Shown: positions 1-23,296 of the stretch, in pieces
How positions within the stretch are numbered: the first letter of the stretch is position 1
Layout: each line of letters starts with the position of its first letter
Assembly (NCBI GenBank): GCA_027574665.1
Contig: CM050652.1
Span: 38,751,631 to 38,815,630, forward strand
Length of the DNA stretch: 64,000 nt
Reading direction: 5' to 3'
Source: Rhynochetos jubatus
Taxonomy: Eukaryota; Chordata; Aves; Eurypygiformes; Rhynochetidae
Position numbers and translations under genes: made by a program
The notes under the pieces: model-generated
What the model saw: the letters and a program-made list of their open reading frames with translations, nothing else
Told to the model about the DNA's origin: nothing
Databases searched by the model: none

Positions 1-3000
1 TTCGCTGTCATCTGTCTTTGTCAGCTCAGCAAAGGCTGGCTTTGTGGCTCATAGCTTTGCTGTCTAGTAAGCACGCAAGCATAATCCTTCCCCTGGTTTA
101 AAGGAGGTCTATCTACAAGGTAAAGGTAAGCTAAACCCCAGGCATTTTGTGATTGACCACTCTGCAATCATTTGTCACTAATAAAAATGCCACTTCGCAT
201 GTTTATTTCTCAGAAGCAATTTTAAAAAAGGCAAATTTAAAAAAAGTGAAAAATTCATGAGGAACAAGAAGCAAGAAAGTAGAGACGAGAAAATAAATGC
301 ATTTAAGTGGTGATTGAGAACCACTATCTCCTTTAATAAAAAGAGAGAAAGCCTTCTCACTGCAAGCCTGCTTTTAAAAAATAATTAGTGAGCAAATACA
401 TCTGTGAGACGGTGTTAACAGCCTCTGCCTTGAGTTTTTGTTTCAGATCTGCACGGCGTATAACACATCACATCTTCACTGACTTGCGTGGAATTGCAGC
501 ATCGTACAGGCACAAAGGGTTCATCCCAGAATTTATGTAAGACTCACTCTTGTTACAAAAGCATCCTACCCTCCTTCACATGGGAAAGGCAGAGAACTGG
601 AGTCACTGTAGATTAGAGCAACTAAACAAGTGTTGGAAAAAGGGAGCAGGAGGAGATTAGAAAGTCATGCCCTGATTGGAGACCTGGCAGATGAGACACT
701 ACCACCCACTGATTACACTGGAAGAATTACAAACAGATATTGTGTAGTTCAGTGCTGTTTTATTACAGATGCAGATAAAGACATGATGAGCCACTGCTTG
801 AAAAGTCTTAGTTAAAAGCTATTCACATAGACATGGTACCTGAGCCACTGCTCACATTTTGGAAATGTGAGTCATGTAATTTCCCTGTTGCTCTTCACCT
901 TCCAGTGGCTCGTAGAGTGGTCTGCTTTTTGAACATCTACAATGAAACACAAATTCAGCAAGCAGTTGGACTTGATAGCCTGTTGTTGTAGTTTCTCTAT
1001 CAGGAAGAAATGTTTAGGAATCTTACACACTTTTTTTTCCTTTTGGAAAGTGCTGTTCTGCTAAAATGAAAACATACCAGTTTCAACTGGTTTTTTTGTT
1101 GGGAAGCTCCTAAAGTCAGGGCAGAATGTGGACAAAACTCTTATAATATGGACATCCTTTAGAAAAGCCAGTAGTCTGATGGTTGGAGTAGTCAGCTAAA
1201 AATAGTAAAGCACATTTCAGTCTTTGTTCTGTTTAGTTCTGTGAAGACAGGTAAAGACCAGTAAACACTGGTCTTCTACATGCCCAGTGATTTCCAAGCC
1301 TTTAAATTATTTGAAGGTGAATGCACTCAATTTAGTATTTTTGATGAAACTGTCATGTCTGCAGCCAAAAATCTCTTTCCAAGCTCAGTTCATTTCATCT
1401 TGCAGAAAAGAAGAGGAAAAGAAAAAAAAAAAAAGGATTTCCTCTGTTTGAATTTAAGTCTGAAAATTGGTGTCGAGGTGTGTCAGAGCATCCACTTTGC
1501 ACTTGTGCATTCTCTCATGTTACCACTTCTACCGTCCTACCTATGTATTTCTTCTTGCAGGTGTCATTCAGCAATGCTTTTTCTACCTCTTGTTCTGCCT
1601 GAGGGTTCTTCCCACGTTCTAACCTATCTCCACTGGTGTTTTCCAGGCATTCTCCCTGCCCTTTTTTTTTTCTTTTCAATCCTCATTTCTGCCCTGTACT
1701 TTTTTTTTTTTAACTTAACCTACCAGTCTTCTTTTATAAGAAGCCCCAGCTCAACAATTTCATAGCTCCCATCTGCCTTGCCTCTGAACTGTATTTCCAA
1801 GTATTTTCTTTTTAAAGGATTACAGCTTATGTCTTCACAAATATTTGGGCATCCATTTCCAAGTAACATCAATGGGAGTGTGGCAAACCTGTAAGAATCC
1901 AGGCCTAGTCACTAATAACATGGAGGACAAGCCTCTATTCTGTGTCTAGATTTAGCTTTGGTTCATTCCCCTCCCCTTGCCTCCTGCCCCGTATCTCTTA
2001 CAAATGATTTTAAATGCAGTAAAAAGTTAATCTTGAGCAGTATTTACCAGAATTCTCCAATTCGGCTCAATATCCTGGAGGTGAATGTGATGTAGTTCTT
2101 TTGATGAAAATCTTAAATCTATCTGTTTGATCTATGTAGAAACATATGTGTGTAGTTCCATCACTTCTACACAGTCTGTCTAAACAGGTCAGACTGCTGA
2201 TTTGAATCATTATGTGTGACAAGTTACACCCACTTGTGTTGAGGCAGACGTAGAAGGATATGTGTTTTCACAGGCTAAATATGTATGTAACATAATGATT
2301 CTGAATCATTTAGAAGTTATCTAAATCTCAAAGCCAGCCAATCCTGTTCCCTTGCATCGCTATTATTCTGTCAGCACAGACTATGCTCTACCTAGCATGG
2401 TGATACAGAACAACGATGAAGCTTTGACGCCGGTCCTGTGGTTGTTCTCATACACCCTATGTTGGTATACATTTCTCAAAGCAGTTTTGGTGTACGTGAG
2501 CTAGGTTCCTACTTGAGGAGCCTAACCTCCCAGTTTCCCTCCCACTCAGTCTCTTAACAAAGAAAAGCTTTGTTAAGGTTCACAGACCATCCATAATCAT
2601 CGGATAGGGAATAGGACTGATTCAGCAAAGCATCTTACCATAAACCAATAGGACTGGTATGTTTAGAGGCAGGTGCTTGTAGGAGTTCGCTAAACGGGGG
2701 CAATAAATTGATATAGATTCATGAAAGATTTCTCTATACCATACCGTCTAACAGTTGTTTCCAGTAATACTCAAATGTGTTCACAAGATTTATGAAAAAC
2801 ACAGTCATTGTTCTGAAGTTACAGATGGGGAAGGAGGAGGATAGTTCTATCTGGTGTAAGTTCAGTTTTGCACAGCACGCAAAGAGTACAAAATGCTGAA
2901 CTTGAAGTAAAAATTACATTTTTAAAAATAAATTTGGCATGCCCCGTGAAATACCAAATCAACCTTGAAAGCTTAAAGTAATACTTTGGATGCTCTTAAA

Positions 3001-6000
3001 AGATCGAACAAACAAACAAAAAATTAGAATATTATGAATACATTTAACTGGTGTCACTGTTCTTGGGAAAACTGAATCAACACAAAGCTAAAGGCAGTTG
3101 GATATTGACTTTACTATTCATCATTTGTTGCAATACAGTCCACAATACAAATCCTGCTATTAATGGGTTTTCTATAGTAATAGTCACTAACATTTTTGAC
3201 TGCCTCAAAAATGTTATGAATCCATGTGTGTAGCAGCTTCTGTGGTATGAAAATGATTGTTTGCAATTTGGTTGGCATTTTCACAGGTGACTACTACTTT
3301 TGAGTGCTCTACTTGTGACGGCTATTTACCTGAAGTATTATGCTTTTCTTTGTTTTCTTTAGACTATCTAAGGATGCTATCAGCATAAAATTTTACAATC
3401 TAGCTATTTTGTCATTTCTACAGGTGTGAATATTATTCAAGGACCTTGCAAGTAGCTATACTCAGAACAGCATTAACAATGTTTCCAGATTTTTAATCTC
3501 ATGTATTTAATAGTATTTTGTCTTCAGTCAGGTTTTGGTTATTGAAAAGACAAGTTTTACAAAGAATAATTAAAAAAAAAAAAAGGCTTGTATTATGATT
3601 TAAGTTTCGAACTGTGTTATTCATAATGCATTCGATCAAGCACAAAAACTATAAAGGCAACTGATAAAAAGCAGCAATATTCCCTTAAGGAAATATGAGC
3701 ATGTATAAAACATCTTGTGGACTGTAACACGGGAAGTAGAGCATAAAAGTTCATGTCCAAATATGGTGTTTTCTCCTGTAATAACTAAGTAAAAGAAAGT
3801 AAAAATCAAGATCATCAGCAGGTTTTTTCTTCTTCCATTGGCATATCAGCTATAAGACAAACAATATTTGTCTCCAAACAGAACTTTAATAACATAATCT
3901 GTTCAGCTTTTTAAAAACAGTGGCCAGCTCCCTTTATCTTTCTTCTTGCCTCTACTATAAACAGTAATTCTTAGCCTGTAAACCAGGACTACCGAGTGAG
4001 GGGAAATGGATTATTCCATAGTGAGGTCATTTCATATTAATATTATACCACTAAGGAAAAAGAACAGCATAATGAAAACAGAATCCTCACAAAGATGAAC
4101 AAGGTTTTAAGTAGTGAAGAGAGACAGAAAAAAGAGGCAGAAAAGCAAAACAGAAGAGGAAGTCTACTTCTAAAATCTTCATGAAAATTTTGAAATTTTA
4201 TGCTATATTATGGCAAATCTAAATTCTAATATATTTCTAGGAAAACAATTACTGTAAAAGAGTGAATAGCATGCTGTGTACAGCATCATGCCATTCAGTC
4301 ATGCTGCCTTTACTCGTCTCACATTCCTGTCTCCTATTAAATCATATTTATTTTTACTTCTAGACTCTGCGCTGATCATGTTTTGCATCCCATAGATTTA
4401 GGTAAAAGGTAGGAGGGAATTTTTCTTCTAAATGTTGGATGGCTTATAATTCTAGCAATTTTTTTTTTAGATCTAAACTTCTCAGTTTTTTCTTTTTTCA
4501 AGCATGTATTATATAGGAAAGCACAGGGAAAAGCTTTCCGGTCTGTTTATCTCAAGGAACTGTTACTTGCATTGTTTTTAATTATCAAGCTTATAAATTT
4601 CATCAATTATAAGTGTGCATGAGGAATGTATTTCTTTGTAAGTAAAAGTTTATGAAATGTATGTATTGCATGGAGTAAATACACATACTCTTCTTACAGA
4701 TTCAAGATGGCATTTTAAGTATGTGAACTCTAAATTCACAATATTGTAAACACCTCGATGGACATTTAAAATTTTTTTCCAAACTTTTGTCCACATTAAA
4801 AGTACTGTGTTGGGTTTTTTTTTTTTTTTAATTGCAGGACCTATTAAAAACAAGGGGCAATATTTAGAAAAGAGGGACTTCAAACAGTTTTTGGGCCAAT
4901 GGCAGTAACTGCTGTACACACATTAAAAAACGTGGGTACTTCTCTCAGCTTCTAAATGTAGAAAGAAGTTTAACTTCAGGTTCTTTTTTGTTTTCTAACC
5001 TACTTTTAAAATGTAATGTGTACTAAGCAATTGCAGGAAAATACATTGGTTTCATATAATTGACAACACTTAAAGCTACATACAAGTCACATTTAACAAA
5101 AGCCTCAGAGCTGAAAGAGAAGTCAAAGCCATCACTATTCATGCAATGGTTGTTACAGATTTCATTATTAGAACCACCTTTCTCATGCAAGGCCTGGAGA
5201 ACAGTAAATTCTTTGGCTTTTCTTGCTCATGTAAACTCCAGCAGCAGCAGCCGTGGCTTTAAGCCAGGATGCAAGATCTATGGATAAACCAGTGCAAGAG
5301 TCTGGCGTGTCTCTCTAAATCAGTGCCAGTGCTACTTAACACAGGTATGGGACCTATGAAGGAAGCTGGAGGGTCCTTCAGAGCCCTGCAAACCTGTTCC
5401 CTCTTCATACCAGCCTGTGTGTTACCATTAACCCACAGTTGTACAGTCCCACTGATACCAGCCAGGGCTGTATGATTCCTGCAGGAACCTTTGTTTCTCC
5501 ACTAAAAATTCCACTGTTAGTCTATAGCGCAGTTTAGAAAACATAAAGTACGCAATAAATTAAATACAGCAATACTGCAGTTAAGGGCGTATTTGAATGA
5601 ATAAATCTATGGGAGTCAGATACAGGTAAACAAGCAGTTGCTTGTTCAGCCACCAGTCTACGTAGAGTTGATCCTGTTCTGGTTGAAGAACTCGATGGCT
5701 TAGATTTAGGCAGGAGTATGTATGCATTGTTATACCAGTGTTACCCTTTAAAGGTGTGCTGCTCTTACAAAGCAGACCAGCTACTCCGTCCATGATTTTT
5801 AGATTTCAAATCCAGATCTCAGATGGAGATTTAATGAAAATTCTGGAGGTAATAAGGAAGACCAGATATACCAAAGTCAGTTCCACTACATTAGTGTTAA
5901 TGTTTTGGGGATCTCTAGTTCAGAGAAAAATTGTATGTTCCCAGTCTTTATTATCAATAAGTATAGCAGAAAATAACATAAAGCCTGCCCAACCTTGTCT

Positions 6001-7149
6001 GAGGCACCTGGTCCAAATTTTGGCTCTAATTGCCTAGAGCCAATATGTTGTAAACACCCAAGGGTTAGCTTCAACTTCTGGAGTAGGCCTACGGTCCTCA
6101 GCTAAAACCACGTAAATCTTTGCAGAATGTATTCTCTATTTTAGACAACTGAAAAAGACACTGTGAGTGATAACTATTTCTTTCACGAAAACACAAAAAT
6201 ATAATTTTCTGTTGCAAAAGAATCCTCAACCTGGAGTGTGTATACATCCAGTTAGAAATTTACTCCAGATGCTGAATGAAAAATAACAGAACATGCCTCA
6301 AAAATTAATCAGGAGCCAATGAGCCAAAACTAGTCTTAAATTCAGTAGGGAAATTTTCAGCTTGTATATGAAAATTATTCACTAGAATTTCTGAGCTTAA
6401 AAACTACTCCTGTTCTTCAAAGTATCACCAGAGCCTATAACTAACTGTGCTACCTGTTGTATATAAAAGAACTTTTCATTCATTGACTTTTTCTTATTAT
6501 TCCGCCTCTCACCACATACTTACCTAAAGATTCTATTCTGCTGCTGCTTCAAGTCCATGAAAAAAAGCACCTGAGGTTCTTGATGTTCATCAGGTGACTC
6601 ATCTGTACCAGCATTTGTAAACTTCAAGGCTTTTGGCCCACCTTCCACTGAACAAATGTTGAGTGCATAAATGCCACTTCAAAATTATCTTCTGTCATGC
6701 CTGAAGTCTTGTTTATTTCATAGGCAGCTGCCTCAAAATGAAGGGAGGGTTTGTTAAAAGTTGTGGAGCTTCACCTCTTCCCAAACCGTGTTGACAAAGC
6801 CTCTGGGGTGTGGAAGTGGGAGCCGTGGACTCCTAGAAATTCATGTTAGCTTAATTACAGTCCAATGTTTTAAGAGCAATGCTGGCATGCCCAGATTAAA
6901 GCTACCAGGCAGGTTTGGCTTGTTTTCATCTCAAATTAACTTTAGGAAATGTTTCAAGTCTCTTTCTTCTCGTGTTAATGAACTTTGCAGAGTTCCACCA
7001 AGTTTCAAACCTCATCCAGATACCCACTGGTATCACTAGTTACCGGCTGATTTCATACTTCCCATGTAGCGTCATTCCCGGTTTTATTTCACATACATCA
7101 TTTCCTAAATTGGATTTGTATTTAACCCCTGGCATGTACACTAATAGTT

Positions 7150-7150
<1 letters not shown>
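1..7150. other. Intergenic region, no gene recognised
   Basis: This is AT-rich sequence with stop codons in all frames. The open frames are short and none resembles a protein I know. In human, THAP2 and ZFC3H1 lie upstream of TMEM19, but I see no THAP zinc-finger exon here. I also see no CR1 or LTR match. Small features are a purine run near 1408-1436 and a 10-bp perfect hairpin at 2553-2577. Diverged noncoding elements or untranslated exons cannot be excluded by eye. Confidence 0.6.
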
Positions 7151-17854
<10,704 letters not shown>

Positions 17855-19455
17855 AGTGATATAAGGTTTTCTGCATGTGATTCATTTATGTTCACTCTTG
17901 CTCAAAGACTCCAAAGTGTTCTCTTCGAACTCTCTTGAAGAGAGGGATCTGAAACTTTCAGAGTGCTGAAGAACTAATGAAGGCTGTAAGCATCATGTGG
18001 CAGTTGGCATCTCATGGCAAGGGAGGGACTTTGTCAATATGCTCTTCCTGCTATTCAGATGGATGTAGATACTTTGCAAGTGAGGTGAAGCACTTCGTTT
18101 ATCCTCGTGGAGCTGAAGTGTTGGTATTTATGTTCTCTCCAGTCCCCAGCATCTGGAAGGGCAAGAAACTGGAAACAGAGGTCCAATCTACGTCAGTCGG
18201 TGTGGTGGAACATTGTGGCTGTTGTCCAAGCCAGACACAAAGTATGCTGCAAATTTATGTAGGCAATGGTAACACAGGTGAAATGGGTGAATTCTGGTAT
18301 TTCCCATAATCTACAGTCTGTCAGGTTTTATGAAAATATTTTCTATTTTGGGGGGGTAAGGAGGAGAAGTAAGCCTGTTCTGTATCCTGATACCATCTCC
18401 ACTTCCCTGACAAGAGGGTTGTTAAGAGTGATGCCACTACATAATGTTTGAAGAAAAAAAAAAAAAAAAAAAAAATTAAAACCTCACTAGTTTCTCCAGC
18501 AAGAATAATAAATTTGTCTATGCTTTTTTGGCATCTTTATTTCAAAGCTGATGATGCTCATGAAGATTGTCAATACTGTGGTACTTGCTACATTATCTAA
18601 AGTTAAAGATTACAGTTGTGAGTTCACATTCATCTCTTCAGAAATAGGACATTTACCATAAGCATAGAATTGTTCCATATATTTAGCATTCTGACCTAAC
18701 TATACTCTGGTTCTTTCTCAGCTGTAGAAACATTTCCCATTTTGTTTGGGGTTGCTGTTCAGAGACAATGGCTTCAGCCAAAGAAGCTACGGATGTTATC
18801 CTCGTCGTGAGTGAAAAAAGTCTCACTTATGAACTGTTTCAAAATGGGAATTTAACATTTGGTGTTCAGGCTCCTGTGTTAGGCGATTCCATATTCCGTC
18901 ATTAATTTATAAATGTGGTGGAAATAATTTAGCCAGCACAGATTGAATTTAAACTTCAGAAATACCCTTGTAATAACCTGTCACTGTCGGCATTCAGAAG
19001 GTAGAGCCCGTACTGTTAACTTACAAAAAGCTTTTTATCTTTAGATGAGATAGGTGAGTATTTTGTATTAAACATCAGATTGTTTTACCAATGTCTTGCG
19101 TGTATTGCCTGTCTTAATTCACTTGAGCTGTGTATTATGTCACCTTTTATGGGAATGTTCAAAAATGTTTACACCTTCCATGCTGAGTTTACTCTTTTGA
19201 AATCTGGTCTATGTAAGGCTGGAATTTATCACTGGAACTAGTTAATTGTATTACCCAGTTATAAAGATGAGATTTCAAACTAGTAAAAGCTTCCTGAAAA
19301 CAAATTGTGCAGCTGCTGCTATGTCTGTTCCTGTGGAAAGGCACAAAATAATAAAAGGAATGTATGCACCTAAACTCTAACAATAAACACTTGATTTTTA
19401 TGTGTTGTTTGCATTTATGCAGCTTCTAAATAAACACTGTATTACTTGTCTTTTA
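17855..19455 (+). other. TMEM19: Probable TMEM19 3' UTR with candidate poly(A) signals
   Basis: No further exon is needed after the stop. AATAAA hexamers are at 18507-18512, 19382-19387 and 19429-19434. The first and last are followed by T/GT-rich sequence, as expected for cleavage sites. A run of 22 A at 18454-18475 is encoded in the UTR. The end given is the most distal good candidate; later cleavage is possible, for example after AATAAA near 20645. Confidence 0.55.
18454..18475 (+). repeat. A22 homopolymer tract
   Basis: This is an uninterrupted run of 22 A inside the probable TMEM19 3' UTR. It can act as an internal oligo-dT priming site and give false transcript ends. No poly(A) signal sits 10-30 bases upstream, so it is unlikely to mark a real cleavage site. 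Confidence 0.9.
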
Positions 19456-21428
19456 AGATTTCATTAATACTGTTGTGATTTCTAGAATTAAGAAAGATAC
19501 AATTTTTGTAAGATACTTTTTCGTTCCATTAAATGCCTTATTTTTGTATTCTTTTGTTTCCTGAAACAAAGTGTACTTTCCAACACCAAAGTGGACATGA
19601 TCAGCTTTTCAGTATTTAATACAGGTTTCATTTGAAAAACGGCTTGCCATAGTGAGAAGACATCTGTGATTTTTCAGTTCATAGCAACATGAAATGCTTT
19701 GATCTGTTCTATGGGTGAATGGGATCTGAATGAACTCCTGCAGGCAGGACCTTGAAAGGCTGTTATTCAGATTTTTTTATTTGTCATGTCTTGGTGATGA
19801 TGTGGAGTTGCTTTTGAAATTCCCACTCCTAAATCTCCAATATCTAGAAAGATCTGAGCACTCCTGTACTCCTAAAAGGGCAGTGTTAATTTTGAGTGGC
19901 ATATAGGTTATACACATACTGTTACATTTAGCTGTTTAGTAGCTGTAAAGCTGTTAGCTTTAGGCAGGGGGGAGTAGGGGCTGCAGGGAAGATGTTATGG
20001 AATGTGACCAACTGCCTGTAACTTTGTGTGTGGCGCTAGGGGCAGTTCCTGAGCTCAGAAGGGAGGAGACAGGGATACCACCTGGCCACTAGCTACTGGG
20101 AGAGAGAGAAAAAGCAGGAAGCGAAAGTGATTAAAAAGCCAGGAGAAAATGACAGATTTGAAGATGCAAAGTATGTCACCACAGTAAGCAAATGTAATTC
20201 CATTCTTTAAACACTCTAATATTGGGTTTGCTTCAGAGCCATCGCTCCTGTTCGTGTAGGAGAGAACTCTATCACTAGCCTTTTCATATTGAGGTGGTAC
20301 CAGTGTTTCCACAGCACCAACAGGATGAACTCAGTATTTTTTTTAATTGAAGAGGTTACAATTGTGAAGCATTGGTCCTCATGCTTGGCTTGATTTCTAC
20401 ATGTATTAGAAGTTCAAGAGCATTATTATAACATAATTGCATTTGAGAAATCTTTAGGCAGGTCTCGCTTAGCCTTGGTGTCTTCATCCTGAATGTTGAG
20501 GTATACTGGAATCAGAGTTGCCAATATTTAGTTATTTTTTATGTTTCTATTTTGTTGTTGCAACTGCAGATTGTTTGGGTCTGTGTGTGCTGCTGTTGGG
20601 TGCTCTGTCATTGCAAATGTCAACCACAGTTCCCCGGGACAACAAAATAAAGTCATATAGAAAATGAAGGGGATATGTGACCTCTCTGGGGTATTAAAGA
20701 CTAGGTGATGTTATAAGACTGACTTTTTTTTACAATAAAGGGCTGAAACATCTTGAAATACTGTTGGCACTTTACAGAACCTGATTTGGACACTGGTTAA
20801 ATGTGGCAATAGACTGATATTCACATGAAAATGTTAGGATTGGACATCTCAGATCTGTAAGTAGGCGTTGTTTTCCTGCTGTTTCCCCCAACCATGCTTT
20901 GGTCCCCACTCATCCTTTATTAGAATTTCATGATCCAACATCTTAAGTTGCACTAAGTACTCTCCTTTATGTAGGAGTTAACCTGTTTTACAGAAAGTTT
21001 ATTCACCTAAAGCTTTGTAGGTGCATTACAGTCTCTGCTTCTGGCTATTGCCGTAACTGAGTAATAACTTTCCATGTAAATACTGCTTCGCTTGAGGGGT
21101 GGGGTGCAGCTCTCACAGTTATGGGCCTGTTGTAATGCATTAATCAGAGCAGGTACGTGAATTCACACAGATTATGTGGATCTCTGCAGTGCTCCCAAGC
21201 CTGCAGCCACCTTCAGTAAACGTTAATGCAAGTCCCAAATGAAGATGAAATACAGGAATGTGGGAATAAAGCTGTCAGGCAAATGGCAGCTTGTGCTTGG
21301 CTACTCCCACGTCTGTAAAACTTGAGTCCAAGTAAAAAAATTCCGTGATGAGAGTATTTATTCAGCATTTGTTCTACAACTGTCATCCATCAGGAGAAAA
21401 TGGATGAATTGTAATATTTTGTCACTAA
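19456..21428. other. Intergenic region, nothing recognised
   Basis: AT-rich sequence without long open frames, recognisable exons or interspersed repeats. An AATAAA near 20645 could serve as a distal TMEM19 poly(A) signal. Confidence 0.5.
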
Positions 21429-21590
21429 ATCACAGAATCACAGAACAGCCCAGGTTGGAAGGGACTTCAAAAGATCATCTGTTCCAACCTTTTGTAGAAA
21501 AGGGAGCTTAGATTAGGTTTTCTGGCACCCTGTCCAACTGCATCTTGAAAACCTCCAGTGATGGACACTCTACCACATCCCTAAATGCCA
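21429..21590 (-). mobile_element. CR1-type LINE 3' fragment, minus strand
   Basis: It begins with two ATCACAGA-type units followed by GGTTGGAAGGGACTTCAAAAG, the reverse complement of the typical avian CR1 3' end. The next 130 bases read like the reverse complement of the CR1 3' untranslated region. Similarity fades after about 21590. The copy is 5'-truncated and noncoding, as most CR1 copies are. Confidence 0.88.
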
Positions 21591-23215
21591 GAGTTTTCTT
21601 TGAAACACAGTAAGGCATATGCACAGAAAAGCAGAAGACCATGGCTATGTGAGTGCTGGCTGGGAAACCTTCCATGTGACAGTTAATATGAAGTAGTGAT
21701 GTCATATATGTCATCACTTCGAAAATATCTGGAGAATAAACATACTCTGCCTTAGTAGACCTTCTAGCGGGGTTGTTTGCTCTATGGTGTGCTGGGATCT
21801 GTCATCAAGTGCTGGTTCCTCATCCAAGTGGTCAGCTGAAGAAGACTGAGTCTAGCTGAAATGTGGAAGAACCAGTCTGACCTGTGTTGAGGGGAAAGGT
21901 TTTGGAAAGGGGAATACCACCAAACTGGAAACATCCACCGGTTCAGGGGGAGCTGCCTGGTTGGACTTGCAGAGCCATGGTGAAGCCCTGTATAACTTGT
22001 TTGTACCTCTCTTGTCTGGTGGCTGCTTTTTGTAGCTTGGTTCAAACAAACATAAAGCAGAATTAAACTGCAATGTGATCACTGTCAAACTTGGACTTGT
22101 AGGTTCAAACCCGCACTACTAGCAAGGGTGAAAGGGTGACAGCAGTTAAAAAAAAAAAAAAAAAAAGAATGTATTCTGCAGTTAGAGAAACTGTTAGTAT
22201 AAAGCAAGAAAGCAGTAACAAAAGTCTTCTGGTGCTATTTGTTAATATTCTCTAATAACTACAGTAACTAGTTTTGTAAGGACTTTGCAAATGCAGCCCT
22301 GGACTGCAAAGCTAAAAAGGTAGAAGGACATTGTGAGAACTCATGTTGGCCTGAAGAAGCAACCTCGTGTGTATAATGCAGAAATAAACACCTGTGCACA
22401 AGCTTCTTGTTAGAGAGGCTGAGCTCCGCACACCAATTTTGTGGTTCTGTAAACTGTGCAGAATACTCCATTCTTAATTCTCTCAATTAACCCAGTAAAA
22501 GGCTTCATAGAAGCCCTTGGGTTCCCAACATGTTTGATGTATTGTTAAATACATCAGTCAACCTCTACCCTTACAACCCAGCACAGCTGTGCATTTATAA
22601 ACCCATCAAAATCACCATGAAACAGCCCAGATCACTGCTTCTTATCAACACTGGGCTGGCATCAGTCACCGGGGTGGCAGTAGTTACTGTGCTCTGTCAT
22701 TTTGTGCTGGAGGGCTCTTGCTGCAGCGACTTCTGCAGAGTTCATCCCAGTATGAGAAAAGCAATGATCTCTGTCATCCCAATTTTTTCATTACCACTAG
22801 TCGTTATCCTGATATTTTATTATTCCATTTGTTGACTTCCTAAGTCCTGAAATCATTCCACTGTCCAAAGCTGCTGCAATCAAATACTCTCACAAAAGAA
22901 CTGGAGCGTCATCTGCCTTCAAACTGCCAAATGCCTCTGGTTGTGGTGCTCCCAATACATATGCATCATCTTGTTGCATGAAGTGCCTCCTCCTAATAGC
23001 ATTCAAAACAAAAGAAGTAAAAGGAGATAATTGATGACGCATTGGGATAAGAAGCAGGAGTGTAATTCACCTCTGGAATTCTGGAAACCCTAGGTCTTTT
23101 GGTAGGTGCCATAACAAAAAGACAGGTGTCAGCATCTGACACTGCACACAGTGCTGTCTGCCTGAGGGGCTATAGAGTTGACTTAACCTCTGCAAAGCTA
23201 TGCCAGGAAAGAAAT

Positions 23216-23296
23216 TAAAAAAAAAAAACAAAAAACAAACAAACCAAACAAAAAAAAAAAACCAACCCCAACAAACAAAACCCAACCAAACCCTAA
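23216..23296 (+). repeat. A/C-rich low-complexity tract
   Basis: About 80 bases are almost entirely A and C, in A runs broken by single or double C. On the other strand this gives an artificial Phe/Val/Trp-rich open frame. A similar tract lies at 43663-43745. Confidence 0.85.

Noticed and set aside
22102-22112. GGTTCAAACCC, resembling a tRNA or SINE B box
   Set aside because: No A box is found at the right distance upstream, and the flanks do not fold into a tRNA. A chance match is likely.
22530-22835. 101-codon plus-strand frame with hydrophobic segments
   Set aside because: I considered it as a membrane-protein or retroviral remnant. No motif is recognised, and it has no splice or homology support.
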